From the NCBI GenBank assembly GCA_028023455.1, contig JAQFVV010011394.1, positions 152,718-216,717 on the forward strand: a stretch of DNA of 64,000 nucleotides, in the 5' to 3' direction. A program made the translations under genes and the position numbers. Shown here piece by piece: positions 1 through 13,100 of the stretch; the stretch's first letter is position 1, and every line of letters begins with the position of its first letter. Below the pieces are notes generated by a model that made no database searches, was not told where the DNA came from, and worked only from the letters and a program-made list of their open reading frames with translations. Source of the DNA: Epiperipatus broadwayi. Its lineage: Eukaryota > Onychophora > Udeonychophora > Euonychophora > Peripatidae.

Positions 1-200
1 CGAGTTTTTTTTGGCTTTATTTGTATTACACAATTATTTTGAGATTTTTAACAACAACTTTTACTATTAATTATTTCTATTTTGCAATTTTTAAAAATTC
101 AAAACAACTTTTAACTATAAGGCGATTTTTTTTTGGCTTTATTTGTATTACGCGATTTCTATTTTAGTTTTAAAAACAACTTTTAATTATTTCTATTAAG
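1..200. repeat. Diverged tandem repeat, about 120-bp unit
   Basis: Two copies (1-121 and 122-200, the second shorter) share GGCTTTATTTGTATTAC, the CAACTTTTA block and ATTATTTCTATT. The rest of 201-742 is AT-rich sequence with no gene seen. Confidence 0.55.
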
Positions 201-742
201 TGTCGTGAAACACAAAATAAGCCGTAATATTTCTGTGCAACACCATCAAGCGACCTGTAATGGCTAAGATAAACAGAACTGTTTTCTTAGCCATAAATCA
301 GGCCATGTAAAAGGCATTTGTAGGTGTTCTTGGCTAGAGATAACACTATCAAGCGGTCAAGGCCGGCTATATTGAGTATTTGTGATGTCACTTTATTAAA
401 GCAAGTAACAATTATCTCTCAGCATGATTTTGTTGACTGAATAAAATGTTTATATATTGTAAATAAAAATGAACATAATAAGTAAGTTCTGAAAATAAAA
501 GCATTTGTTTACTATTATTTTCCATGATTCTGGATTTGTGGGGTGTCCTGTAACAACTTCAATAATAATAAAAAAAGAATTCAGTATAATGTTTTTAATG
601 ATACATGTTTTTTTCATTATTTAATTATCACTAAAAGTATTCAACAATCATGACCAGGAGAAATTAATCATTAAATCAGTTAATCCCAAAACCAGGCAAA
701 ACATTAGCTAATTATTTTGTCTCTGAATAAAAAAATATATAT

Positions 743-765
743 TTTATTACCAGAATAAATTTATT
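743..765 (-). terminator. Candidate polyadenylation signals of ALDH16A1
   Basis: On the minus strand, AATAAA hexamers lie at 765-760 and 748-743, about 75-100 nt after the stop codon. That is a normal distance for a short 3' UTR, but AATAAA is common by chance in such AT-rich DNA. Confidence 0.4.
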
Positions 766-840
766 TCTAATAATCAATTATCATGATTTGAAAAAAATAA
801 TAATTATAATTTAATTGTATTTGAAATAATTTTTTTTTTC

Positions 841-1140
841 CTAATTGGCAAAAATATCTCCAAAAGGAATCCAGATGTTTTTACACTGGGTGGCATGATA
901 AAGAAATTCTTCAGTTTGTCCAAGCAAAGAAATATTCCAATCACGAATTTTTCCATAATTAACCCAAGTCCGTTTCAAATTACAAGCTGATGTATATTCT
1001 ACAAACTTTGACCCTTCTTTTGTTCCAAAATACCACATAGCCTGTACATCATGATGTTCACTTAGAAATTTGGTAAGATGATCTCTTTCACCAGTAATAA
1101 TATTAACAACTCCATTTGGCAAATCAGATGTTTCAAAAAT
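841..1140 (-). CDS. ALDH16A1: ALDH16A1 terminal exon k with stop codon
   Basis: 99 codons plus TAG (841-843), residues 557-655. It contains [32 protein letters not shown] and the C-terminus ending IPFGDIFAN. The second domain has no ELGGK and no catalytic Cys and stops well short of a full ALDH domain, as in the ALDH16 family. The acceptor is TTTCTAG|ATTTTT at 1141-1142. Confidence 0.95.
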   Translation of the reverse strand: MFETSDLPNGVVNIITGERDHLTKFLSEHHDVQAMWYFGTKEGSKFVEYTSACNLKRTWVNYGKIRDWNISLLGQTEEFLYHATQCKNIWIPFGDIFAN

Positions 1141-4100
1141 CTAGAAATAAATGTAGATATATTTAAACAGACCAAAATACTGAAAATAATTTCCAAATTA
1201 ATTAAAACTATATAAAATCTTTATAAACTAAAAAGATAGTAAAGTGAATGTTGCGGAAATGTTAAATAATGGAAAAGTATTATGCACAGTATTTGGTTCA
1301 TAGTAATACTTATATTTTGAACAGATTCTTTATCTCCGTAATAAACAATGATATAACAGAATAGTAATAAAATATAAATATTCATAAAATAAAGAATAAT
1401 TATATCCCATTCTTGTTTTATTTCTTTGAAATAATTGTTAGCAAGGATTAGTTTTAATTATGATTGACTTATTTTTGCAAGAAAATATACAAATTAGTAA
1501 TATATTCATTAGTTTCAAGATTAAGGGATTCCTACTGGCTACACATCTTTATTCATCAAGAATCTGCAGAATCATATACAAGACATTGTAAATCTCTATA
1601 ATCCTTTCAGCTACACAAAAACTAAAAATTACTGTATTAGAATGTGCAAATTCACCCCCAAAAAATTGCTCAATGCACCGACAAACTGTGATATAATTAC
1701 ATTTCAATTAAGCACTCAGCAATAAATATACTACCAAATTACAAGCTTAATATATAATAACTAACTTGGCCAATGGATTGATCAATGGGAAAAATAGATC
1801 AGCCTTGACTAAATACTTTCTCAAGAAATCACTATTTTCGAGAAGCAAGAGATTTGCTCAAGAATTGTCATTGACATCTGCCCTTTTTATCTATTGTATT
1901 GGTCTTTATTATAAGAATAAAAAAAATCAGCTTTCTAAAGTTTTTATCCTATTTCTACAATATTCTCTATATACATCGATTATAAAAAGTTCTCCAAGAT
2001 TAATGGATCTTTCTCATTCAAAGAATATTTCAATCTTGATATTTGCAAATTACGAATATGTTACATAAGATCTATTTCAGTTCCAGCACTTTCAATGCAC
2101 AAACTTACGAACTCCTGAGCAGTAAATCCAATTATATATAAAAAAGTCATATTGTTGGTATTAACCTTTCTATTATATCATCACCATTCCCTAAGCTTAC
2201 ACAAGCTATTAAAACAGTAGCAAAATTCCGATACAGTAGTGCGACCCAATGTAGGCACTAGATATGAATTTTATGCACAAACTTTGCATCGATTGATTTA
2301 CCAAGGGTTACATTGTATGGCACTACTGTATGTAGAGTTTGCTATTGTTTTAACTTTTCTAGCTAGAGCACAGAAGGGACCTACATTTGTCGTTAAACAG
2401 ATCTCTAAAATATATAATAGAAACTAACCTGTTGACATGTCTATAGAAACTACACAAAAGAGATTTTTTGAATTTAAGATAATATGAATAGTATAAATGA
2501 ATAAAAGATTGCTGCTAAATGCAAAAATGCATTAGTTCTAAATTTTGAATCTTAGTCTTCACTGACAAAGGCAAAAGTCAGAAACCTGTCTGGAGGTGGA
2601 TATTTTACAATTTCTACTGTAGATTATCCATTGATTACTCAAATTTACACTAGATGGTTCTAGAGCAATATGAAGATAAGGTTTTTGATTGGATAGGCAT
2701 ATAGGATATAGTTGATCTGTAGTTACACAACATAGATATAGAGAAGTCATACAAGAGAGTAAATAGAAATAGATTATGGGTAAGTTTAATAAATTTGGGA
2801 ATGGATGGAGCTTTAGTGGATCTTATTAAGAGATTGTATGAAAATAATTATTATACGTATCAATTAGAAAATATAGAATCATGGTTAAAAATGGGGTGGG
2901 ACTAAGGCAAGGATGCCCTGTCATCTACTTTATGTTGTATTTGAGAAAAATGGAGAGAGCAATAGAAATACTAAGAACAGGGTTAGAGATACAATTAATA
3001 GGCAGCAAGTTAGTATATACATATTGGATCTTTTATTTGCGAATGATGTCTTCTTGTGCACAGAAAGTAGAGAAGATATGGAAGTTTTGCTGAAGACATG
3101 CAAGGATGGGTAAAGAGATGGGGATTAAATTTAGTGAAGAAAAATCAAAAGTAATAATAAATACTTGGGAAAGAGAAGAGAAAATTTTTATTGGGAGATA
3201 TAAAGTTAAATGTGATGAATATGTACAATTATTTGGGAATCGTCTTAAGTAATCAGAGAAATTGGTTGGATGAATGGAGAAAAAATGACAAAGCAAAAAA
3301 AAAAAAAGGGAGTGATAAAGAAATTTAAGTGTTTTCATATAATAAATATATAGCTAGAATTATAGAAGAGGGTGCCAGGGTTAACATGGTAACAATGCGT
3401 TATGTGTTAGTAAAGGGGTGTTAGGAAGATGTGCATTAGATGCAAATATGTGGACAGCAAAGGAGGTAATTCAAAGAGAAATGGGATGGTCAAGTTTTTA
3501 TATGAGAGATGCAAAATGAAAATGTTTGGTAGTTTGCAATTTATGAATAATAAGAGAATAGCCAAAATAGTATTTAATTGGGCTATGAGTAAAAGGCGGG
3601 CAACAAAATGGATGAGAAAGGTAGTACGCCATGCAGAAAATTTGGATAAAAAATTTATGTCGCTATACTTATACAAAAGGTGGGATGATTGTGTTAGGAG
3701 AATTGCTGAGTCTTATAGTAACAAGGAATGGAATATAAGAATAGATGAATTAATAAAAAATAAAAAAAATGGAGAACTATTATGGAGAATAAAAAGAGTT
3801 TAAATATGTATAGAAAGAAACAATATTGGGCTTTATGAAAATATCAAGGAAAGTAGTTTACTGTTTAAAGCTCGAACAGGATCTTTAGCAACAAGGGAAT
3901 ATACACATAAATGGAAACATATGGGTGATTTAATCTGCAAGTTATGTAAGGAAGGTATAGAAAGTATTAGGAATCTGTTAATTGAATGCCTGCAAGAAGA
4001 AAGCATACAAATAATGAAGTTGTAGGAGAATAAATATAAACATAATGATTATACAGAAAATGGGTTTTTGGTTTTTATGCTGGGTTTGGGAAAAGATAAG

Positions 4101-7100
4101 GGGAATTTAGATATAAACGCCATGGGATTGACAAAGATTATGTTATGGAAATGGGATGGAGCAGAATAGAGAAAAATATGGGAAAAACTGTAAGGTGGCT
4201 AACAGGTTTCTTTAGGCTCAGTGGCTGAGAGACTCATGACTCCGAAAAAGTGCATCGCATCAATTGCTTGCTGCAATATTTCAAGAACACCAATTGTATT
4301 GAGTATTTCAATTACTTTACTAAATCAATAGTATTGTATAATATTAATCAACTAAAATTTTTATATAAGTTTTCTAGTTTCTATTTTTTCTCTCACATCA
4401 ACATAAAACAGCTATTGTATTTTTAACATAAAACAACTTTATATGTCTTTACAATCAAATACATAGGAAATGATAATAATGGTAATTTTGATTAGTTTAT
4501 GAATTCAGTAAATATATATATAAAATTGCAAAACACAAACAATTATTGAAATTCCATATGAATATAAATATAATTATGATTAAAGCGAGAGATCATTTGA
4601 TTTCCTCCTGACAATTATGATTCCAATGGGGAGAGACCTATTACATCAAAAGGTGAAGATTTTATAACTAACCATGTATAGGAAAGGCACTACTGAAGGA
4701 CTCAAATAGGCTTATTTTCAATAGATTAGATATACAGTATTTATATCTGATGAACATTTTGGATTTAGAAAAGATAGAACATAAGATTTCATTGGGGAGT
4801 TGATAATTATTTTTAAGAGATATATAGTGAGAGTAAGAAAGATTAATATTTGTTCAATTAAGTAAAAAAAAAAAATCTTACTTATTAAATAATTTGCTGA
4901 AGAAATATAGACTGGAAGGAGAGATGTTTAGTAAGAAATTTATATATATTTATAGAAAATATTTGTTAGATTTAATGGTCTTGATGAGATAAATGTAAAA
5001 AAGGATATAAAGGTAAAGGTGTCATTTCTCTTTTTGATACATAAGTAGATGAATTATCAAATGATGAATGTTCTGATGATAATTTCAAATTAATAATTCA
5101 AATATTACATTGTATTACATATGTATGTAAATGGATACATACATATGTAGAATGTACCCACATTTAAAAACAAAGGAACTTGAAATAACTTACCTGATAC
5201 ATGTTTAATGCTACAATAGGATATATTTGACTTGGTATAATGACTACAGTGTTTCCTCTTGAAATTGCAAGTGCAAATAAAGAAATGAAAGCTAAAAGAG
5301 GATAATCATCAGGACAGGCAATTCCTATCACTCCCATGGCATCATATAACTTGAAAACAGTTCCACGTAAAGTCGTCTCCTAAAACATACATGTAACAAA
5401 GTTTTTATTTTTTTAACAATTTTCTCTATTTATGAATAAGAGCTAAAAAAAAAAAAAAAAACTCATGGCAAAATACTTCCCAAGGTTCTCACTGAACAAA
5501 AATGAGATATCTTAAATATAACAAACATGTGTTATGCCTGTTTACATACCTGAACTGAACCTCCATATTTATCACAATAAGCTGCCCAGTAGAATAACCT
5601 CTCTATAGATGCATCAAACTCCCGTTTGCTTTCTGTTTTATCTTTGCCGCAGAAATCTGTTAAAATTTCCAAGAATTCATCTCGACGTGTGTCTAAATTT
5701 TCTGCTATGTAATACAAAATTTGTGCACGATTATGGCCTAAGCGTTGTGCCCATCTAAATAAACAAACAAAAAGAGATGACATTAAACACTGTGAGCAAG
5801 TTTCAAATATAAATAAATTTAGTAATACTGTACATTTATTTCATTTAAGTATAATTCATCTTGATCTCATATGTATACACATTGTTTTTTTATTTTTAAA
5901 AAAGTTTTAGTGGAATGCTTATTATCATCCATGGTCAGTCATAAATGACTTATGGTAAACAAACTTCAAGAACAAAAAAATAGACAAATATTTTAGAAAT
6001 AAGTTTTGCAATGACTATTTAAATCAATCCATGAATCATAAACACATGCTAAACAATTATTTTATTTGATATTTTACTATTTCTGTAGCAGTCTTATTTT
6101 TCAAAATCTTTAATATTTTGCCTAATTGTAGCTCTCCATTGTATTCAACTCTCAGAACATATCTTCCCAATGAAAACAATATTGTTTTTTATATCCCTGA
6201 GATAATTGTTATAATGTAAACAGAATCTCTCTCATAAAAACTACTTTCAAGTTCATCGTTTCACATGTTTAATGAAGATTTGATTTCAATAGTAGACTTT
6301 TTAGCGCCATATTCTGCATGTTAAAAACACTGATGATTTTATGATCTTGTCATCATATTTCTAGAAGTTTATGGAGTATCTTTAAATGATTTTTTTTCTA
6401 ATAACTTAGTCAATAGGTGGTCCAAGTTTTTGTTTTCGTACACAGTAAATTACACAATAAATATTTCTATATATTCAATTCATTTAGTTGCAGTAGTTAT
6501 ATACTTGTAGATAAAATATCTCTAAACTTGTTATTAAAAACAGCAGCAATACATTAAAATCTATACCATGGTTTAATATTTAAAATTCGTCTATTTAAAA
6601 AGCTACCAAGATATTAAAATAGATGAAATGCTTACAAATACTTCTCTAATGTTATAAATTGCATAGCAATATATTTTATACTATAAATATTATCAAGAAG
6701 TAAAAGAGTAAATATTAATTATAATTTTTTTTATATATATTAATATTAAAACAAATATTTTATCTAATTTAAAAAGAAAGGGTGTTATAAAGCAGTGATG
6801 TTCATTTGCCTCCGATGCCTACATGTGTTTGAATTTGTACCAAATAGACAAATTTTTTTTTATCAGCTTAGAACTTTTCTTTCAGACAGCCGACCAGAAG
6901 CCAATTTAGCTAAGGATTCAATATTAATTAGCAATAGATCTCTAGCTATTCTCAATTAAAGGATAAAATAAAATGGAAAATCATTCAAATCTCGTTACCT
7001 GGAAACTGTTAAACAGCACACGATCACCATTATGCCTACACAAGCTGTTTTCACAGAGGCAAAACTCTCCATACAGTGGCACTACTCAATGCTAGTCAGA

Positions 7101-10100
7101 GTATTCAATGGATGCAGGAAGGTTTATGCATAAAATCCTATCTAGTGTCTACTCATCCAATATCCCCAGACTAGTTTCTAGCTTGTGGCTTTCATCAGTG
7201 AGGAGCCTTGGATCTGAAAGTACTGCACCTAGATCTTAGAATGATCCACTGATTACTCTGAATGACGCTACTGTATGGAGAGTGGAAATTAGCAAGTCTG
7301 GGGAGTATTGCCTTCTTCATTGTTCCTCTGTGAAGACTGGTGAATAAGTCTTTGTCCTGCCATAGGCTATTTAATAAAAGTTGGTTTGTCTTACTATACC
7401 TACTATTGAATTAATTAAAGTTCCATTTTTTTTACAATGTGAAAGGTCTTTGAATGGTAATTATTATTATTTTTTGTTGTTGTTTGTTGCCTGTTGTTTT
7501 GTAATAAGATTAGTAAAATGTATCCGAAATTCTTTTTTATTATAAATTTTAATTTAAATCCTTTAATTAAGTTTCATTTAAAAAAAAAAACCCCATTAAA
7601 ATAAACACTAAAATAATTATTCCCTATGCTTTCTCTTAACTTTTTTTTTTTTAAAAAAAATTCTTTCATTATATATGTATTGTAACTAAATAAATATAAA
7701 AATAAACATATCTTAATACAATGAAAGGGTTGTAGAAACACAAAACTCTGTATTACGCAGAATAAGATCCACTTTTTAAGAGGATAAAAAGAAAGTCCCT
7801 TCAGGATCTGTTGCAATACGAGACTCTTTAACAATATTTAAATAAAAAATACACTGATATACAGATGCTTATCTAAGATTAGCAATATTAATATTTCAGG
7901 GTTGATTCTCTTTTTCTGCATCTAAAATGTACATTAAACATTAATGAATATATATTCTCTACATTTACATATCTTAACAAGGCTAGCACGTTGGTTCTTA
8001 GTTCTTATGTTGTATTAATTAGAGTGAACAATTATCTCAGAATTTTAACAACGTATAATAAATTATTATTCTGAAAACAAGAATGTCATAAATTATGGAA
8101 AATGATTTATTATTGATATGACTAAATAGCAAAGGAATTTTATTGTATCTACTTATATCTCAAGTGAATAAAAATTACGTTAGAAATAGAGTAAATGAAT
8201 GAAACAAAGAATATTTCTTTTAAGCTACAGGTAATAATTCACATGATCATGTGTCCATATTTTATTTATTTAAAACATGTAAATGATGGTCATAACTAAT
8301 TAATGACAAATGAACTGGGTAATTAACAAATATAAAATTAATTTTATTAATAATAAAATATTAAAACAAACATAATATGCCCAGCATTGTTAGGAAATAA
8401 TCAAATATATGATTTAATCTTTACAAATTTGCGTAAGTGCCTCTTTAGTAAAAAATAAGGGTAATCTTAATAAATATTTATATATTCCAGGTACCATTAT
8501 TATGTAAAACACAAGGTTACATCAAGAGATCAATAAAATACAAAATATTAAATATTATCTTGGCCAGAAATGATTTTAATTAACTTAAAGTCTAATTCAA
8601 ATTGATCTCCAAGGTACAACAAATGACTAATACACATTTATACCAAATTATAATCATAATATATGTTGCTTTTATCTTCTTTATATCTTTCTTCTTCGAG
8701 AATTTTTATATAACAATAAAACTTAAACAAATTCAATATCTATTTTATATCCTTAAAATTATAATTCTTAATCTTTAAAAGCATTCAAGAATAATTATCC
8801 AGGTGCAATCATTTAAGTATTCACAAGGCTGAAGGATCCTCATGGAAAATATTTAATAATGAAGGCTGAGCTTTTCAATACAAATCAACTAAGTTTTCCA
8901 AACAATATTTAACAAGTTTATAATTATTTATTTTATATTCCTTAGGTATTAAATGCAGTAATTAATCCTTTAAGGCAAAACTTTCATTGATTATAAAATC
9001 TATGTATATTTACAAAGATAGAATATTGATGAATATAATGCCATTTATTAACAATTATTTTTGTAATAATTACCTGTAATTTTAGAACACTGTGATCATT
9101 GTAGTATTAAGTAGTATTTAATCCACGAGTTGCATTAGTTTTAAAATAAACATCACAAATTTTAAGTCATTTTTTGTGTATATAATATAAAGCAATTCAT
9201 TAATTCACATTAGTTTTATAATTTTCACCTAGAAGCATTATGTTGATATACCAAATATAAATGTCAAACAAGTGATTTTTGGTTTGGAGAAGAGATGAAT
9301 AAGTAATACAGTTTGAATAAAATATATATTTGTGGGATATTAAAATTTTTGTAGTTAAATTCAATATTTGATTTTCCTTCCTTTTTAAATTCATGAAGTG
9401 ATATATGTTATTAAACATTTAGTTTTTCCATTCAGGACAATGTAGAAAAATATTTGTCATTAAAGAGGTAAATAATTTAGTTGGTAGTTATTCCGACATC
9501 ATTTTTAGTGCAGGATGCCAAGATAGCTAATTTTGCATATAAATCCTACGCAGTCCTTCTCTATACAATTAGTAAAAGACAAAAATATTTTTAATACATA
9601 AGTGCATTTAAAGATTCCTGTCATGATTAATCAGATCATAAGTTTTACCCAAAATCCTTTTTTTTGATTTTTACAAGAGTATTCTATCAGTGTAGCTACA
9701 AAATGGTAGGAAGCAGATAATATAAGGAAATTTTATATGTGTGTGTATCCTTTTTTAACAAGCTTTAATTGCGATAGAACAAAATTTGATACTTACAATT
9801 TTTTAAAATGCTGAGAATTTATAAAATCTGCAAGGAAAGACATCTTGGATAAATTTAATAATTTGCTTCATTAGGTGGTAGTATCAATCATATTAATATT
9901 ATTTGCAACATAATAACAGTAATAATCAATAATATTTGTTTTATTGATAATTCAATATAAACTTCATTAATACTCCTTTAATACTTTAAGCAAATATTTT
10001 TTATTTATAACAGTTTCGATTGTCCTAGCAGTCTTCTTCAGAAGATCTGAAGAAGACTGCTAGGACAGTCAAAACTGTTATAAATAAAAAATATTTGCTT

Positions 10101-13100
10101 AAAGTGTTAAAGGAGTATTAATGAAGATCTGAAGAAGTCTGCTAGGACAGTTGAAACTGTTATAAATAAAAAATATTTGCTTAAAGTGTTAAAGGAGTAT
10201 TAATGAAGTTTATATTGAAATATGAAAAAAAAAGGCAAAATATTGAGGGAGAAAGAAGGAGTTTTATTGATAAACCAACAAAATTTTTAGAATTTGCAGT
10301 TATGACTATTAATTTAGACATAAAAATATTATTTCAATATATATTGAAATTTTCCAAAGTATTTTTAAATTTTCTTTGATTAGGTATTCCTAAATGAAAT
10401 ATGTTCATATCACTCTTCACAATTTTCCAAATAAATTTTTTTTTGCACTTTTTCATTTATTGTAAACCTGTTTAATACCATTTTATTTATAAAAGTGGTG
10501 TGTCTAAGAGTCAATGTAAATGGTAAAAAAAAGAGAAATGAAAAACGGTTACACGAAAAAACAATTGTTAATCAATACAATTTATTATTAATAGTCAATG
10601 GCAAAAAAACCCCATAATTATTGTATTCTATTTCAGATTGGACAGTTAAATAAACAATTACAATCTCAGTTAAATAGTAATTATAAATTATGCAATTATA
10701 TAGCCACAACTTCCAGCGACTCAAATGAAGAAATAATTATTGAAGGCTGCATTGTTACAATCATTTATTTTTAGATTTATCACACCAACGGTCATTTGAT
10801 CAATCTAAATTAATGTGGCATTTTTACCTGCAAGGCAAGAATATTTAAATACTCATTTATCAATCATGAATGGATGTCTACCTAAATGCTTATGATCTAA
10901 AAAAAAATTAAAGGTTTATTTAACTGAATTTACATCCCAAATCATAGCATGAGAAGTGGACACACTACACCTTAAGGCCCATTGAATCATAGATGAATTT
11001 AGAATGTAATTGATGGCAATAATTCTAATTAAAGCATTGATGGAATATTTAAATTATAAAATTGGGTAAATATGGAAAAAGAAATTCAAAAGAAGATGAA
11101 TACATTTTCAGAAGTGAATGTGTTTACTAAAACAAAGAGAAAGTCTAATCAAGAATGAACACAGAGAAGTCCCAATGGTATTAGCTCAAAAAGATTTGCA
11201 ATTCGTAAAGGTTTGGAAATTTTAAGATTTTAAAGGATTTGAATAGTGTCATCACATGAATTATCGAAAATGCAAGTTCAATTGCTGGGAAGAAAGGTAA
11301 AAATAAAGTTCAAATAATTTTATATACAATCAGAATGAAAAAGTGAAAAAACACATGATATTCAGTTTTCAAAATAGAATATGCTGAAATGAAACTATGC
11401 ATGCCATTTCTTTAACTGCAATTTAATTTAAAGGAGTAAAAAAAAAAAAGAAGGAAAGCTTGAAAGATTAAATATACTTTACCATATAGGTAATATAATA
11501 TTTTGGTTTTGAAAGAGTTACATGGATCACTTATAGAAGATTATAAAAAAAAGTTCCAAGACTATTCACCCATTTTTATGGCAATATGAAATTAAGCTCC
11601 ATAGATGTAAATAAAATTCTATATATTGTGAGGGCCAAAGTGAAATATGCAATTTCAAATAATAAAAAGATAATGAATTATTGTAGATAGCACAGCAACT
11701 AAAATGGATAAATTGATGAAGATACCACTTCTGTTGAGAAGATGGTTAAAATGACATTTACAGTATTTGGTCTAATTCATATTATTATCATATAAAAAAA
11801 GAAAATACAAATGATTTAAGAAAATATAAATTGAATAGCTTATTCATTCTCTGTAAATTTTTTGAACTAAAATCTTATGCAGAATATTACAGGAAAATTT
11901 CCATTTTGCTCAACTAAGAAAGCAGACCAGTTCTAGAAGTGGACTTTAATGAATTGGATATTATTTTATATTTGAATCTTATTACATCCAAAAATTATGA
12001 TTGTAATAACTCTACTATTATAATGAATAAATTTTGATATATTATTATGATTTATTAATTTTCTCAGTCTGGATGATAAATTGATTATTTTATTTCTTTT
12101 ATTAGTCACATCTTAGTTTAAATTATCAACTATTTTTAATTAAATTACCATGATATTTTTGTTATTATAATTTATATGTAATATTGAGATGCAATTATAA
12201 TGTATATACTTAACCTGGATGTAATTAAAGGGAATTTGAAAGTGTAGGTTCAAATCCCTTCTAATTTATATGGAAAATCCCAGCATAATGAACTTCATTA
12301 ATTTCCATTTTTGATGAGGTTAAAACTCATGTGTGTTTATTAATGATAGTGTAAAACATAGAGGCTAAACTCTTCATACAGTAGCACCATCAGTACAAGC
12401 CAGAGTAATCAATGTATGCAAGAAGGTTTTTGCATAAAATCACTATCTAGTGACTGCTCATCCATTATCCCCAGACTAGTTTATAGCTTGTGGCTTTTAT
12501 CAGCGAGAAGCGTTGGATCTGAGAGCACTGCACCTAGATCTTAGGATCTAATGCAACCTCCCAGCAGCCACCTTTTATATTATTAGCTAACTATAAAGCT
12601 TTGAATTCAAAATGAAAACACAAAAATGTTTCATTAGCATATATAGCTGTATAGATCTGAATCCAGTCCAGCATCAATACTTTTTGGTGTCTTTGGTTTT
12701 TTAATATTCACAGTCACTATACTGTATGGAGAGTTTAGCCTCTGTGTAAACAGCAAAAATGGTGATCATGTGATGTCTAGTGGTTTAATACCAATCCTTC
12801 CCAATAGGATTATGGTGACTGTGGTTATTAAAGAACCAAAGACATCAAAAAGTATGGATGCTGAACTGGGTTTAGATCTATACAAACTAATGAGCTTGAA
12901 TTGAAAACATTTTTGTGTTTTCATTTTGGACACAAAGCTTTATAGTTAGCTAATAAGGTAAAAGGTGGCTGCTTGAGGGTTGCATTAGATCCTAATATCT
13001 GGGTACAGTGCTCTAAGATCCAAGGTTTCTCATTGATGAAAGACACAAGCTAAAAACTAGTCTGGGGATATTGGATGAGTAGGCGCTAATTAGGGATTTT

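Larger units (their letters stand above)
1141..5193 (-). other. Intron j-k of ALDH16A1 (4.05 kb)
   Basis: Holds two decayed foldback copies (2220-2342 and about 2556-2670), a dead LINE (2700-4230) and a second reverse-transcriptase scrap (4590-5060). The stretch 1141-2200 shows no gene or clear repeat. Confidence 0.9.

Noticed and set aside
7128-7225. CTGATGA...GAAACTAGT on the minus strand of foldback family 1, resembling a hammerhead core
   Set aside because: The bases between CTGATGA and GAAA (AAGCCACAAGC) cannot form stem II in any copy read, so a hammerhead fold is not supported for this family.
11040-11420. Possible retroelement polyprotein scrap ([18 protein letters not shown])
   Set aside because: Short resemblance to a copia-like segment only; the continuation shows no integrase, reverse transcriptase or RNase H motif.
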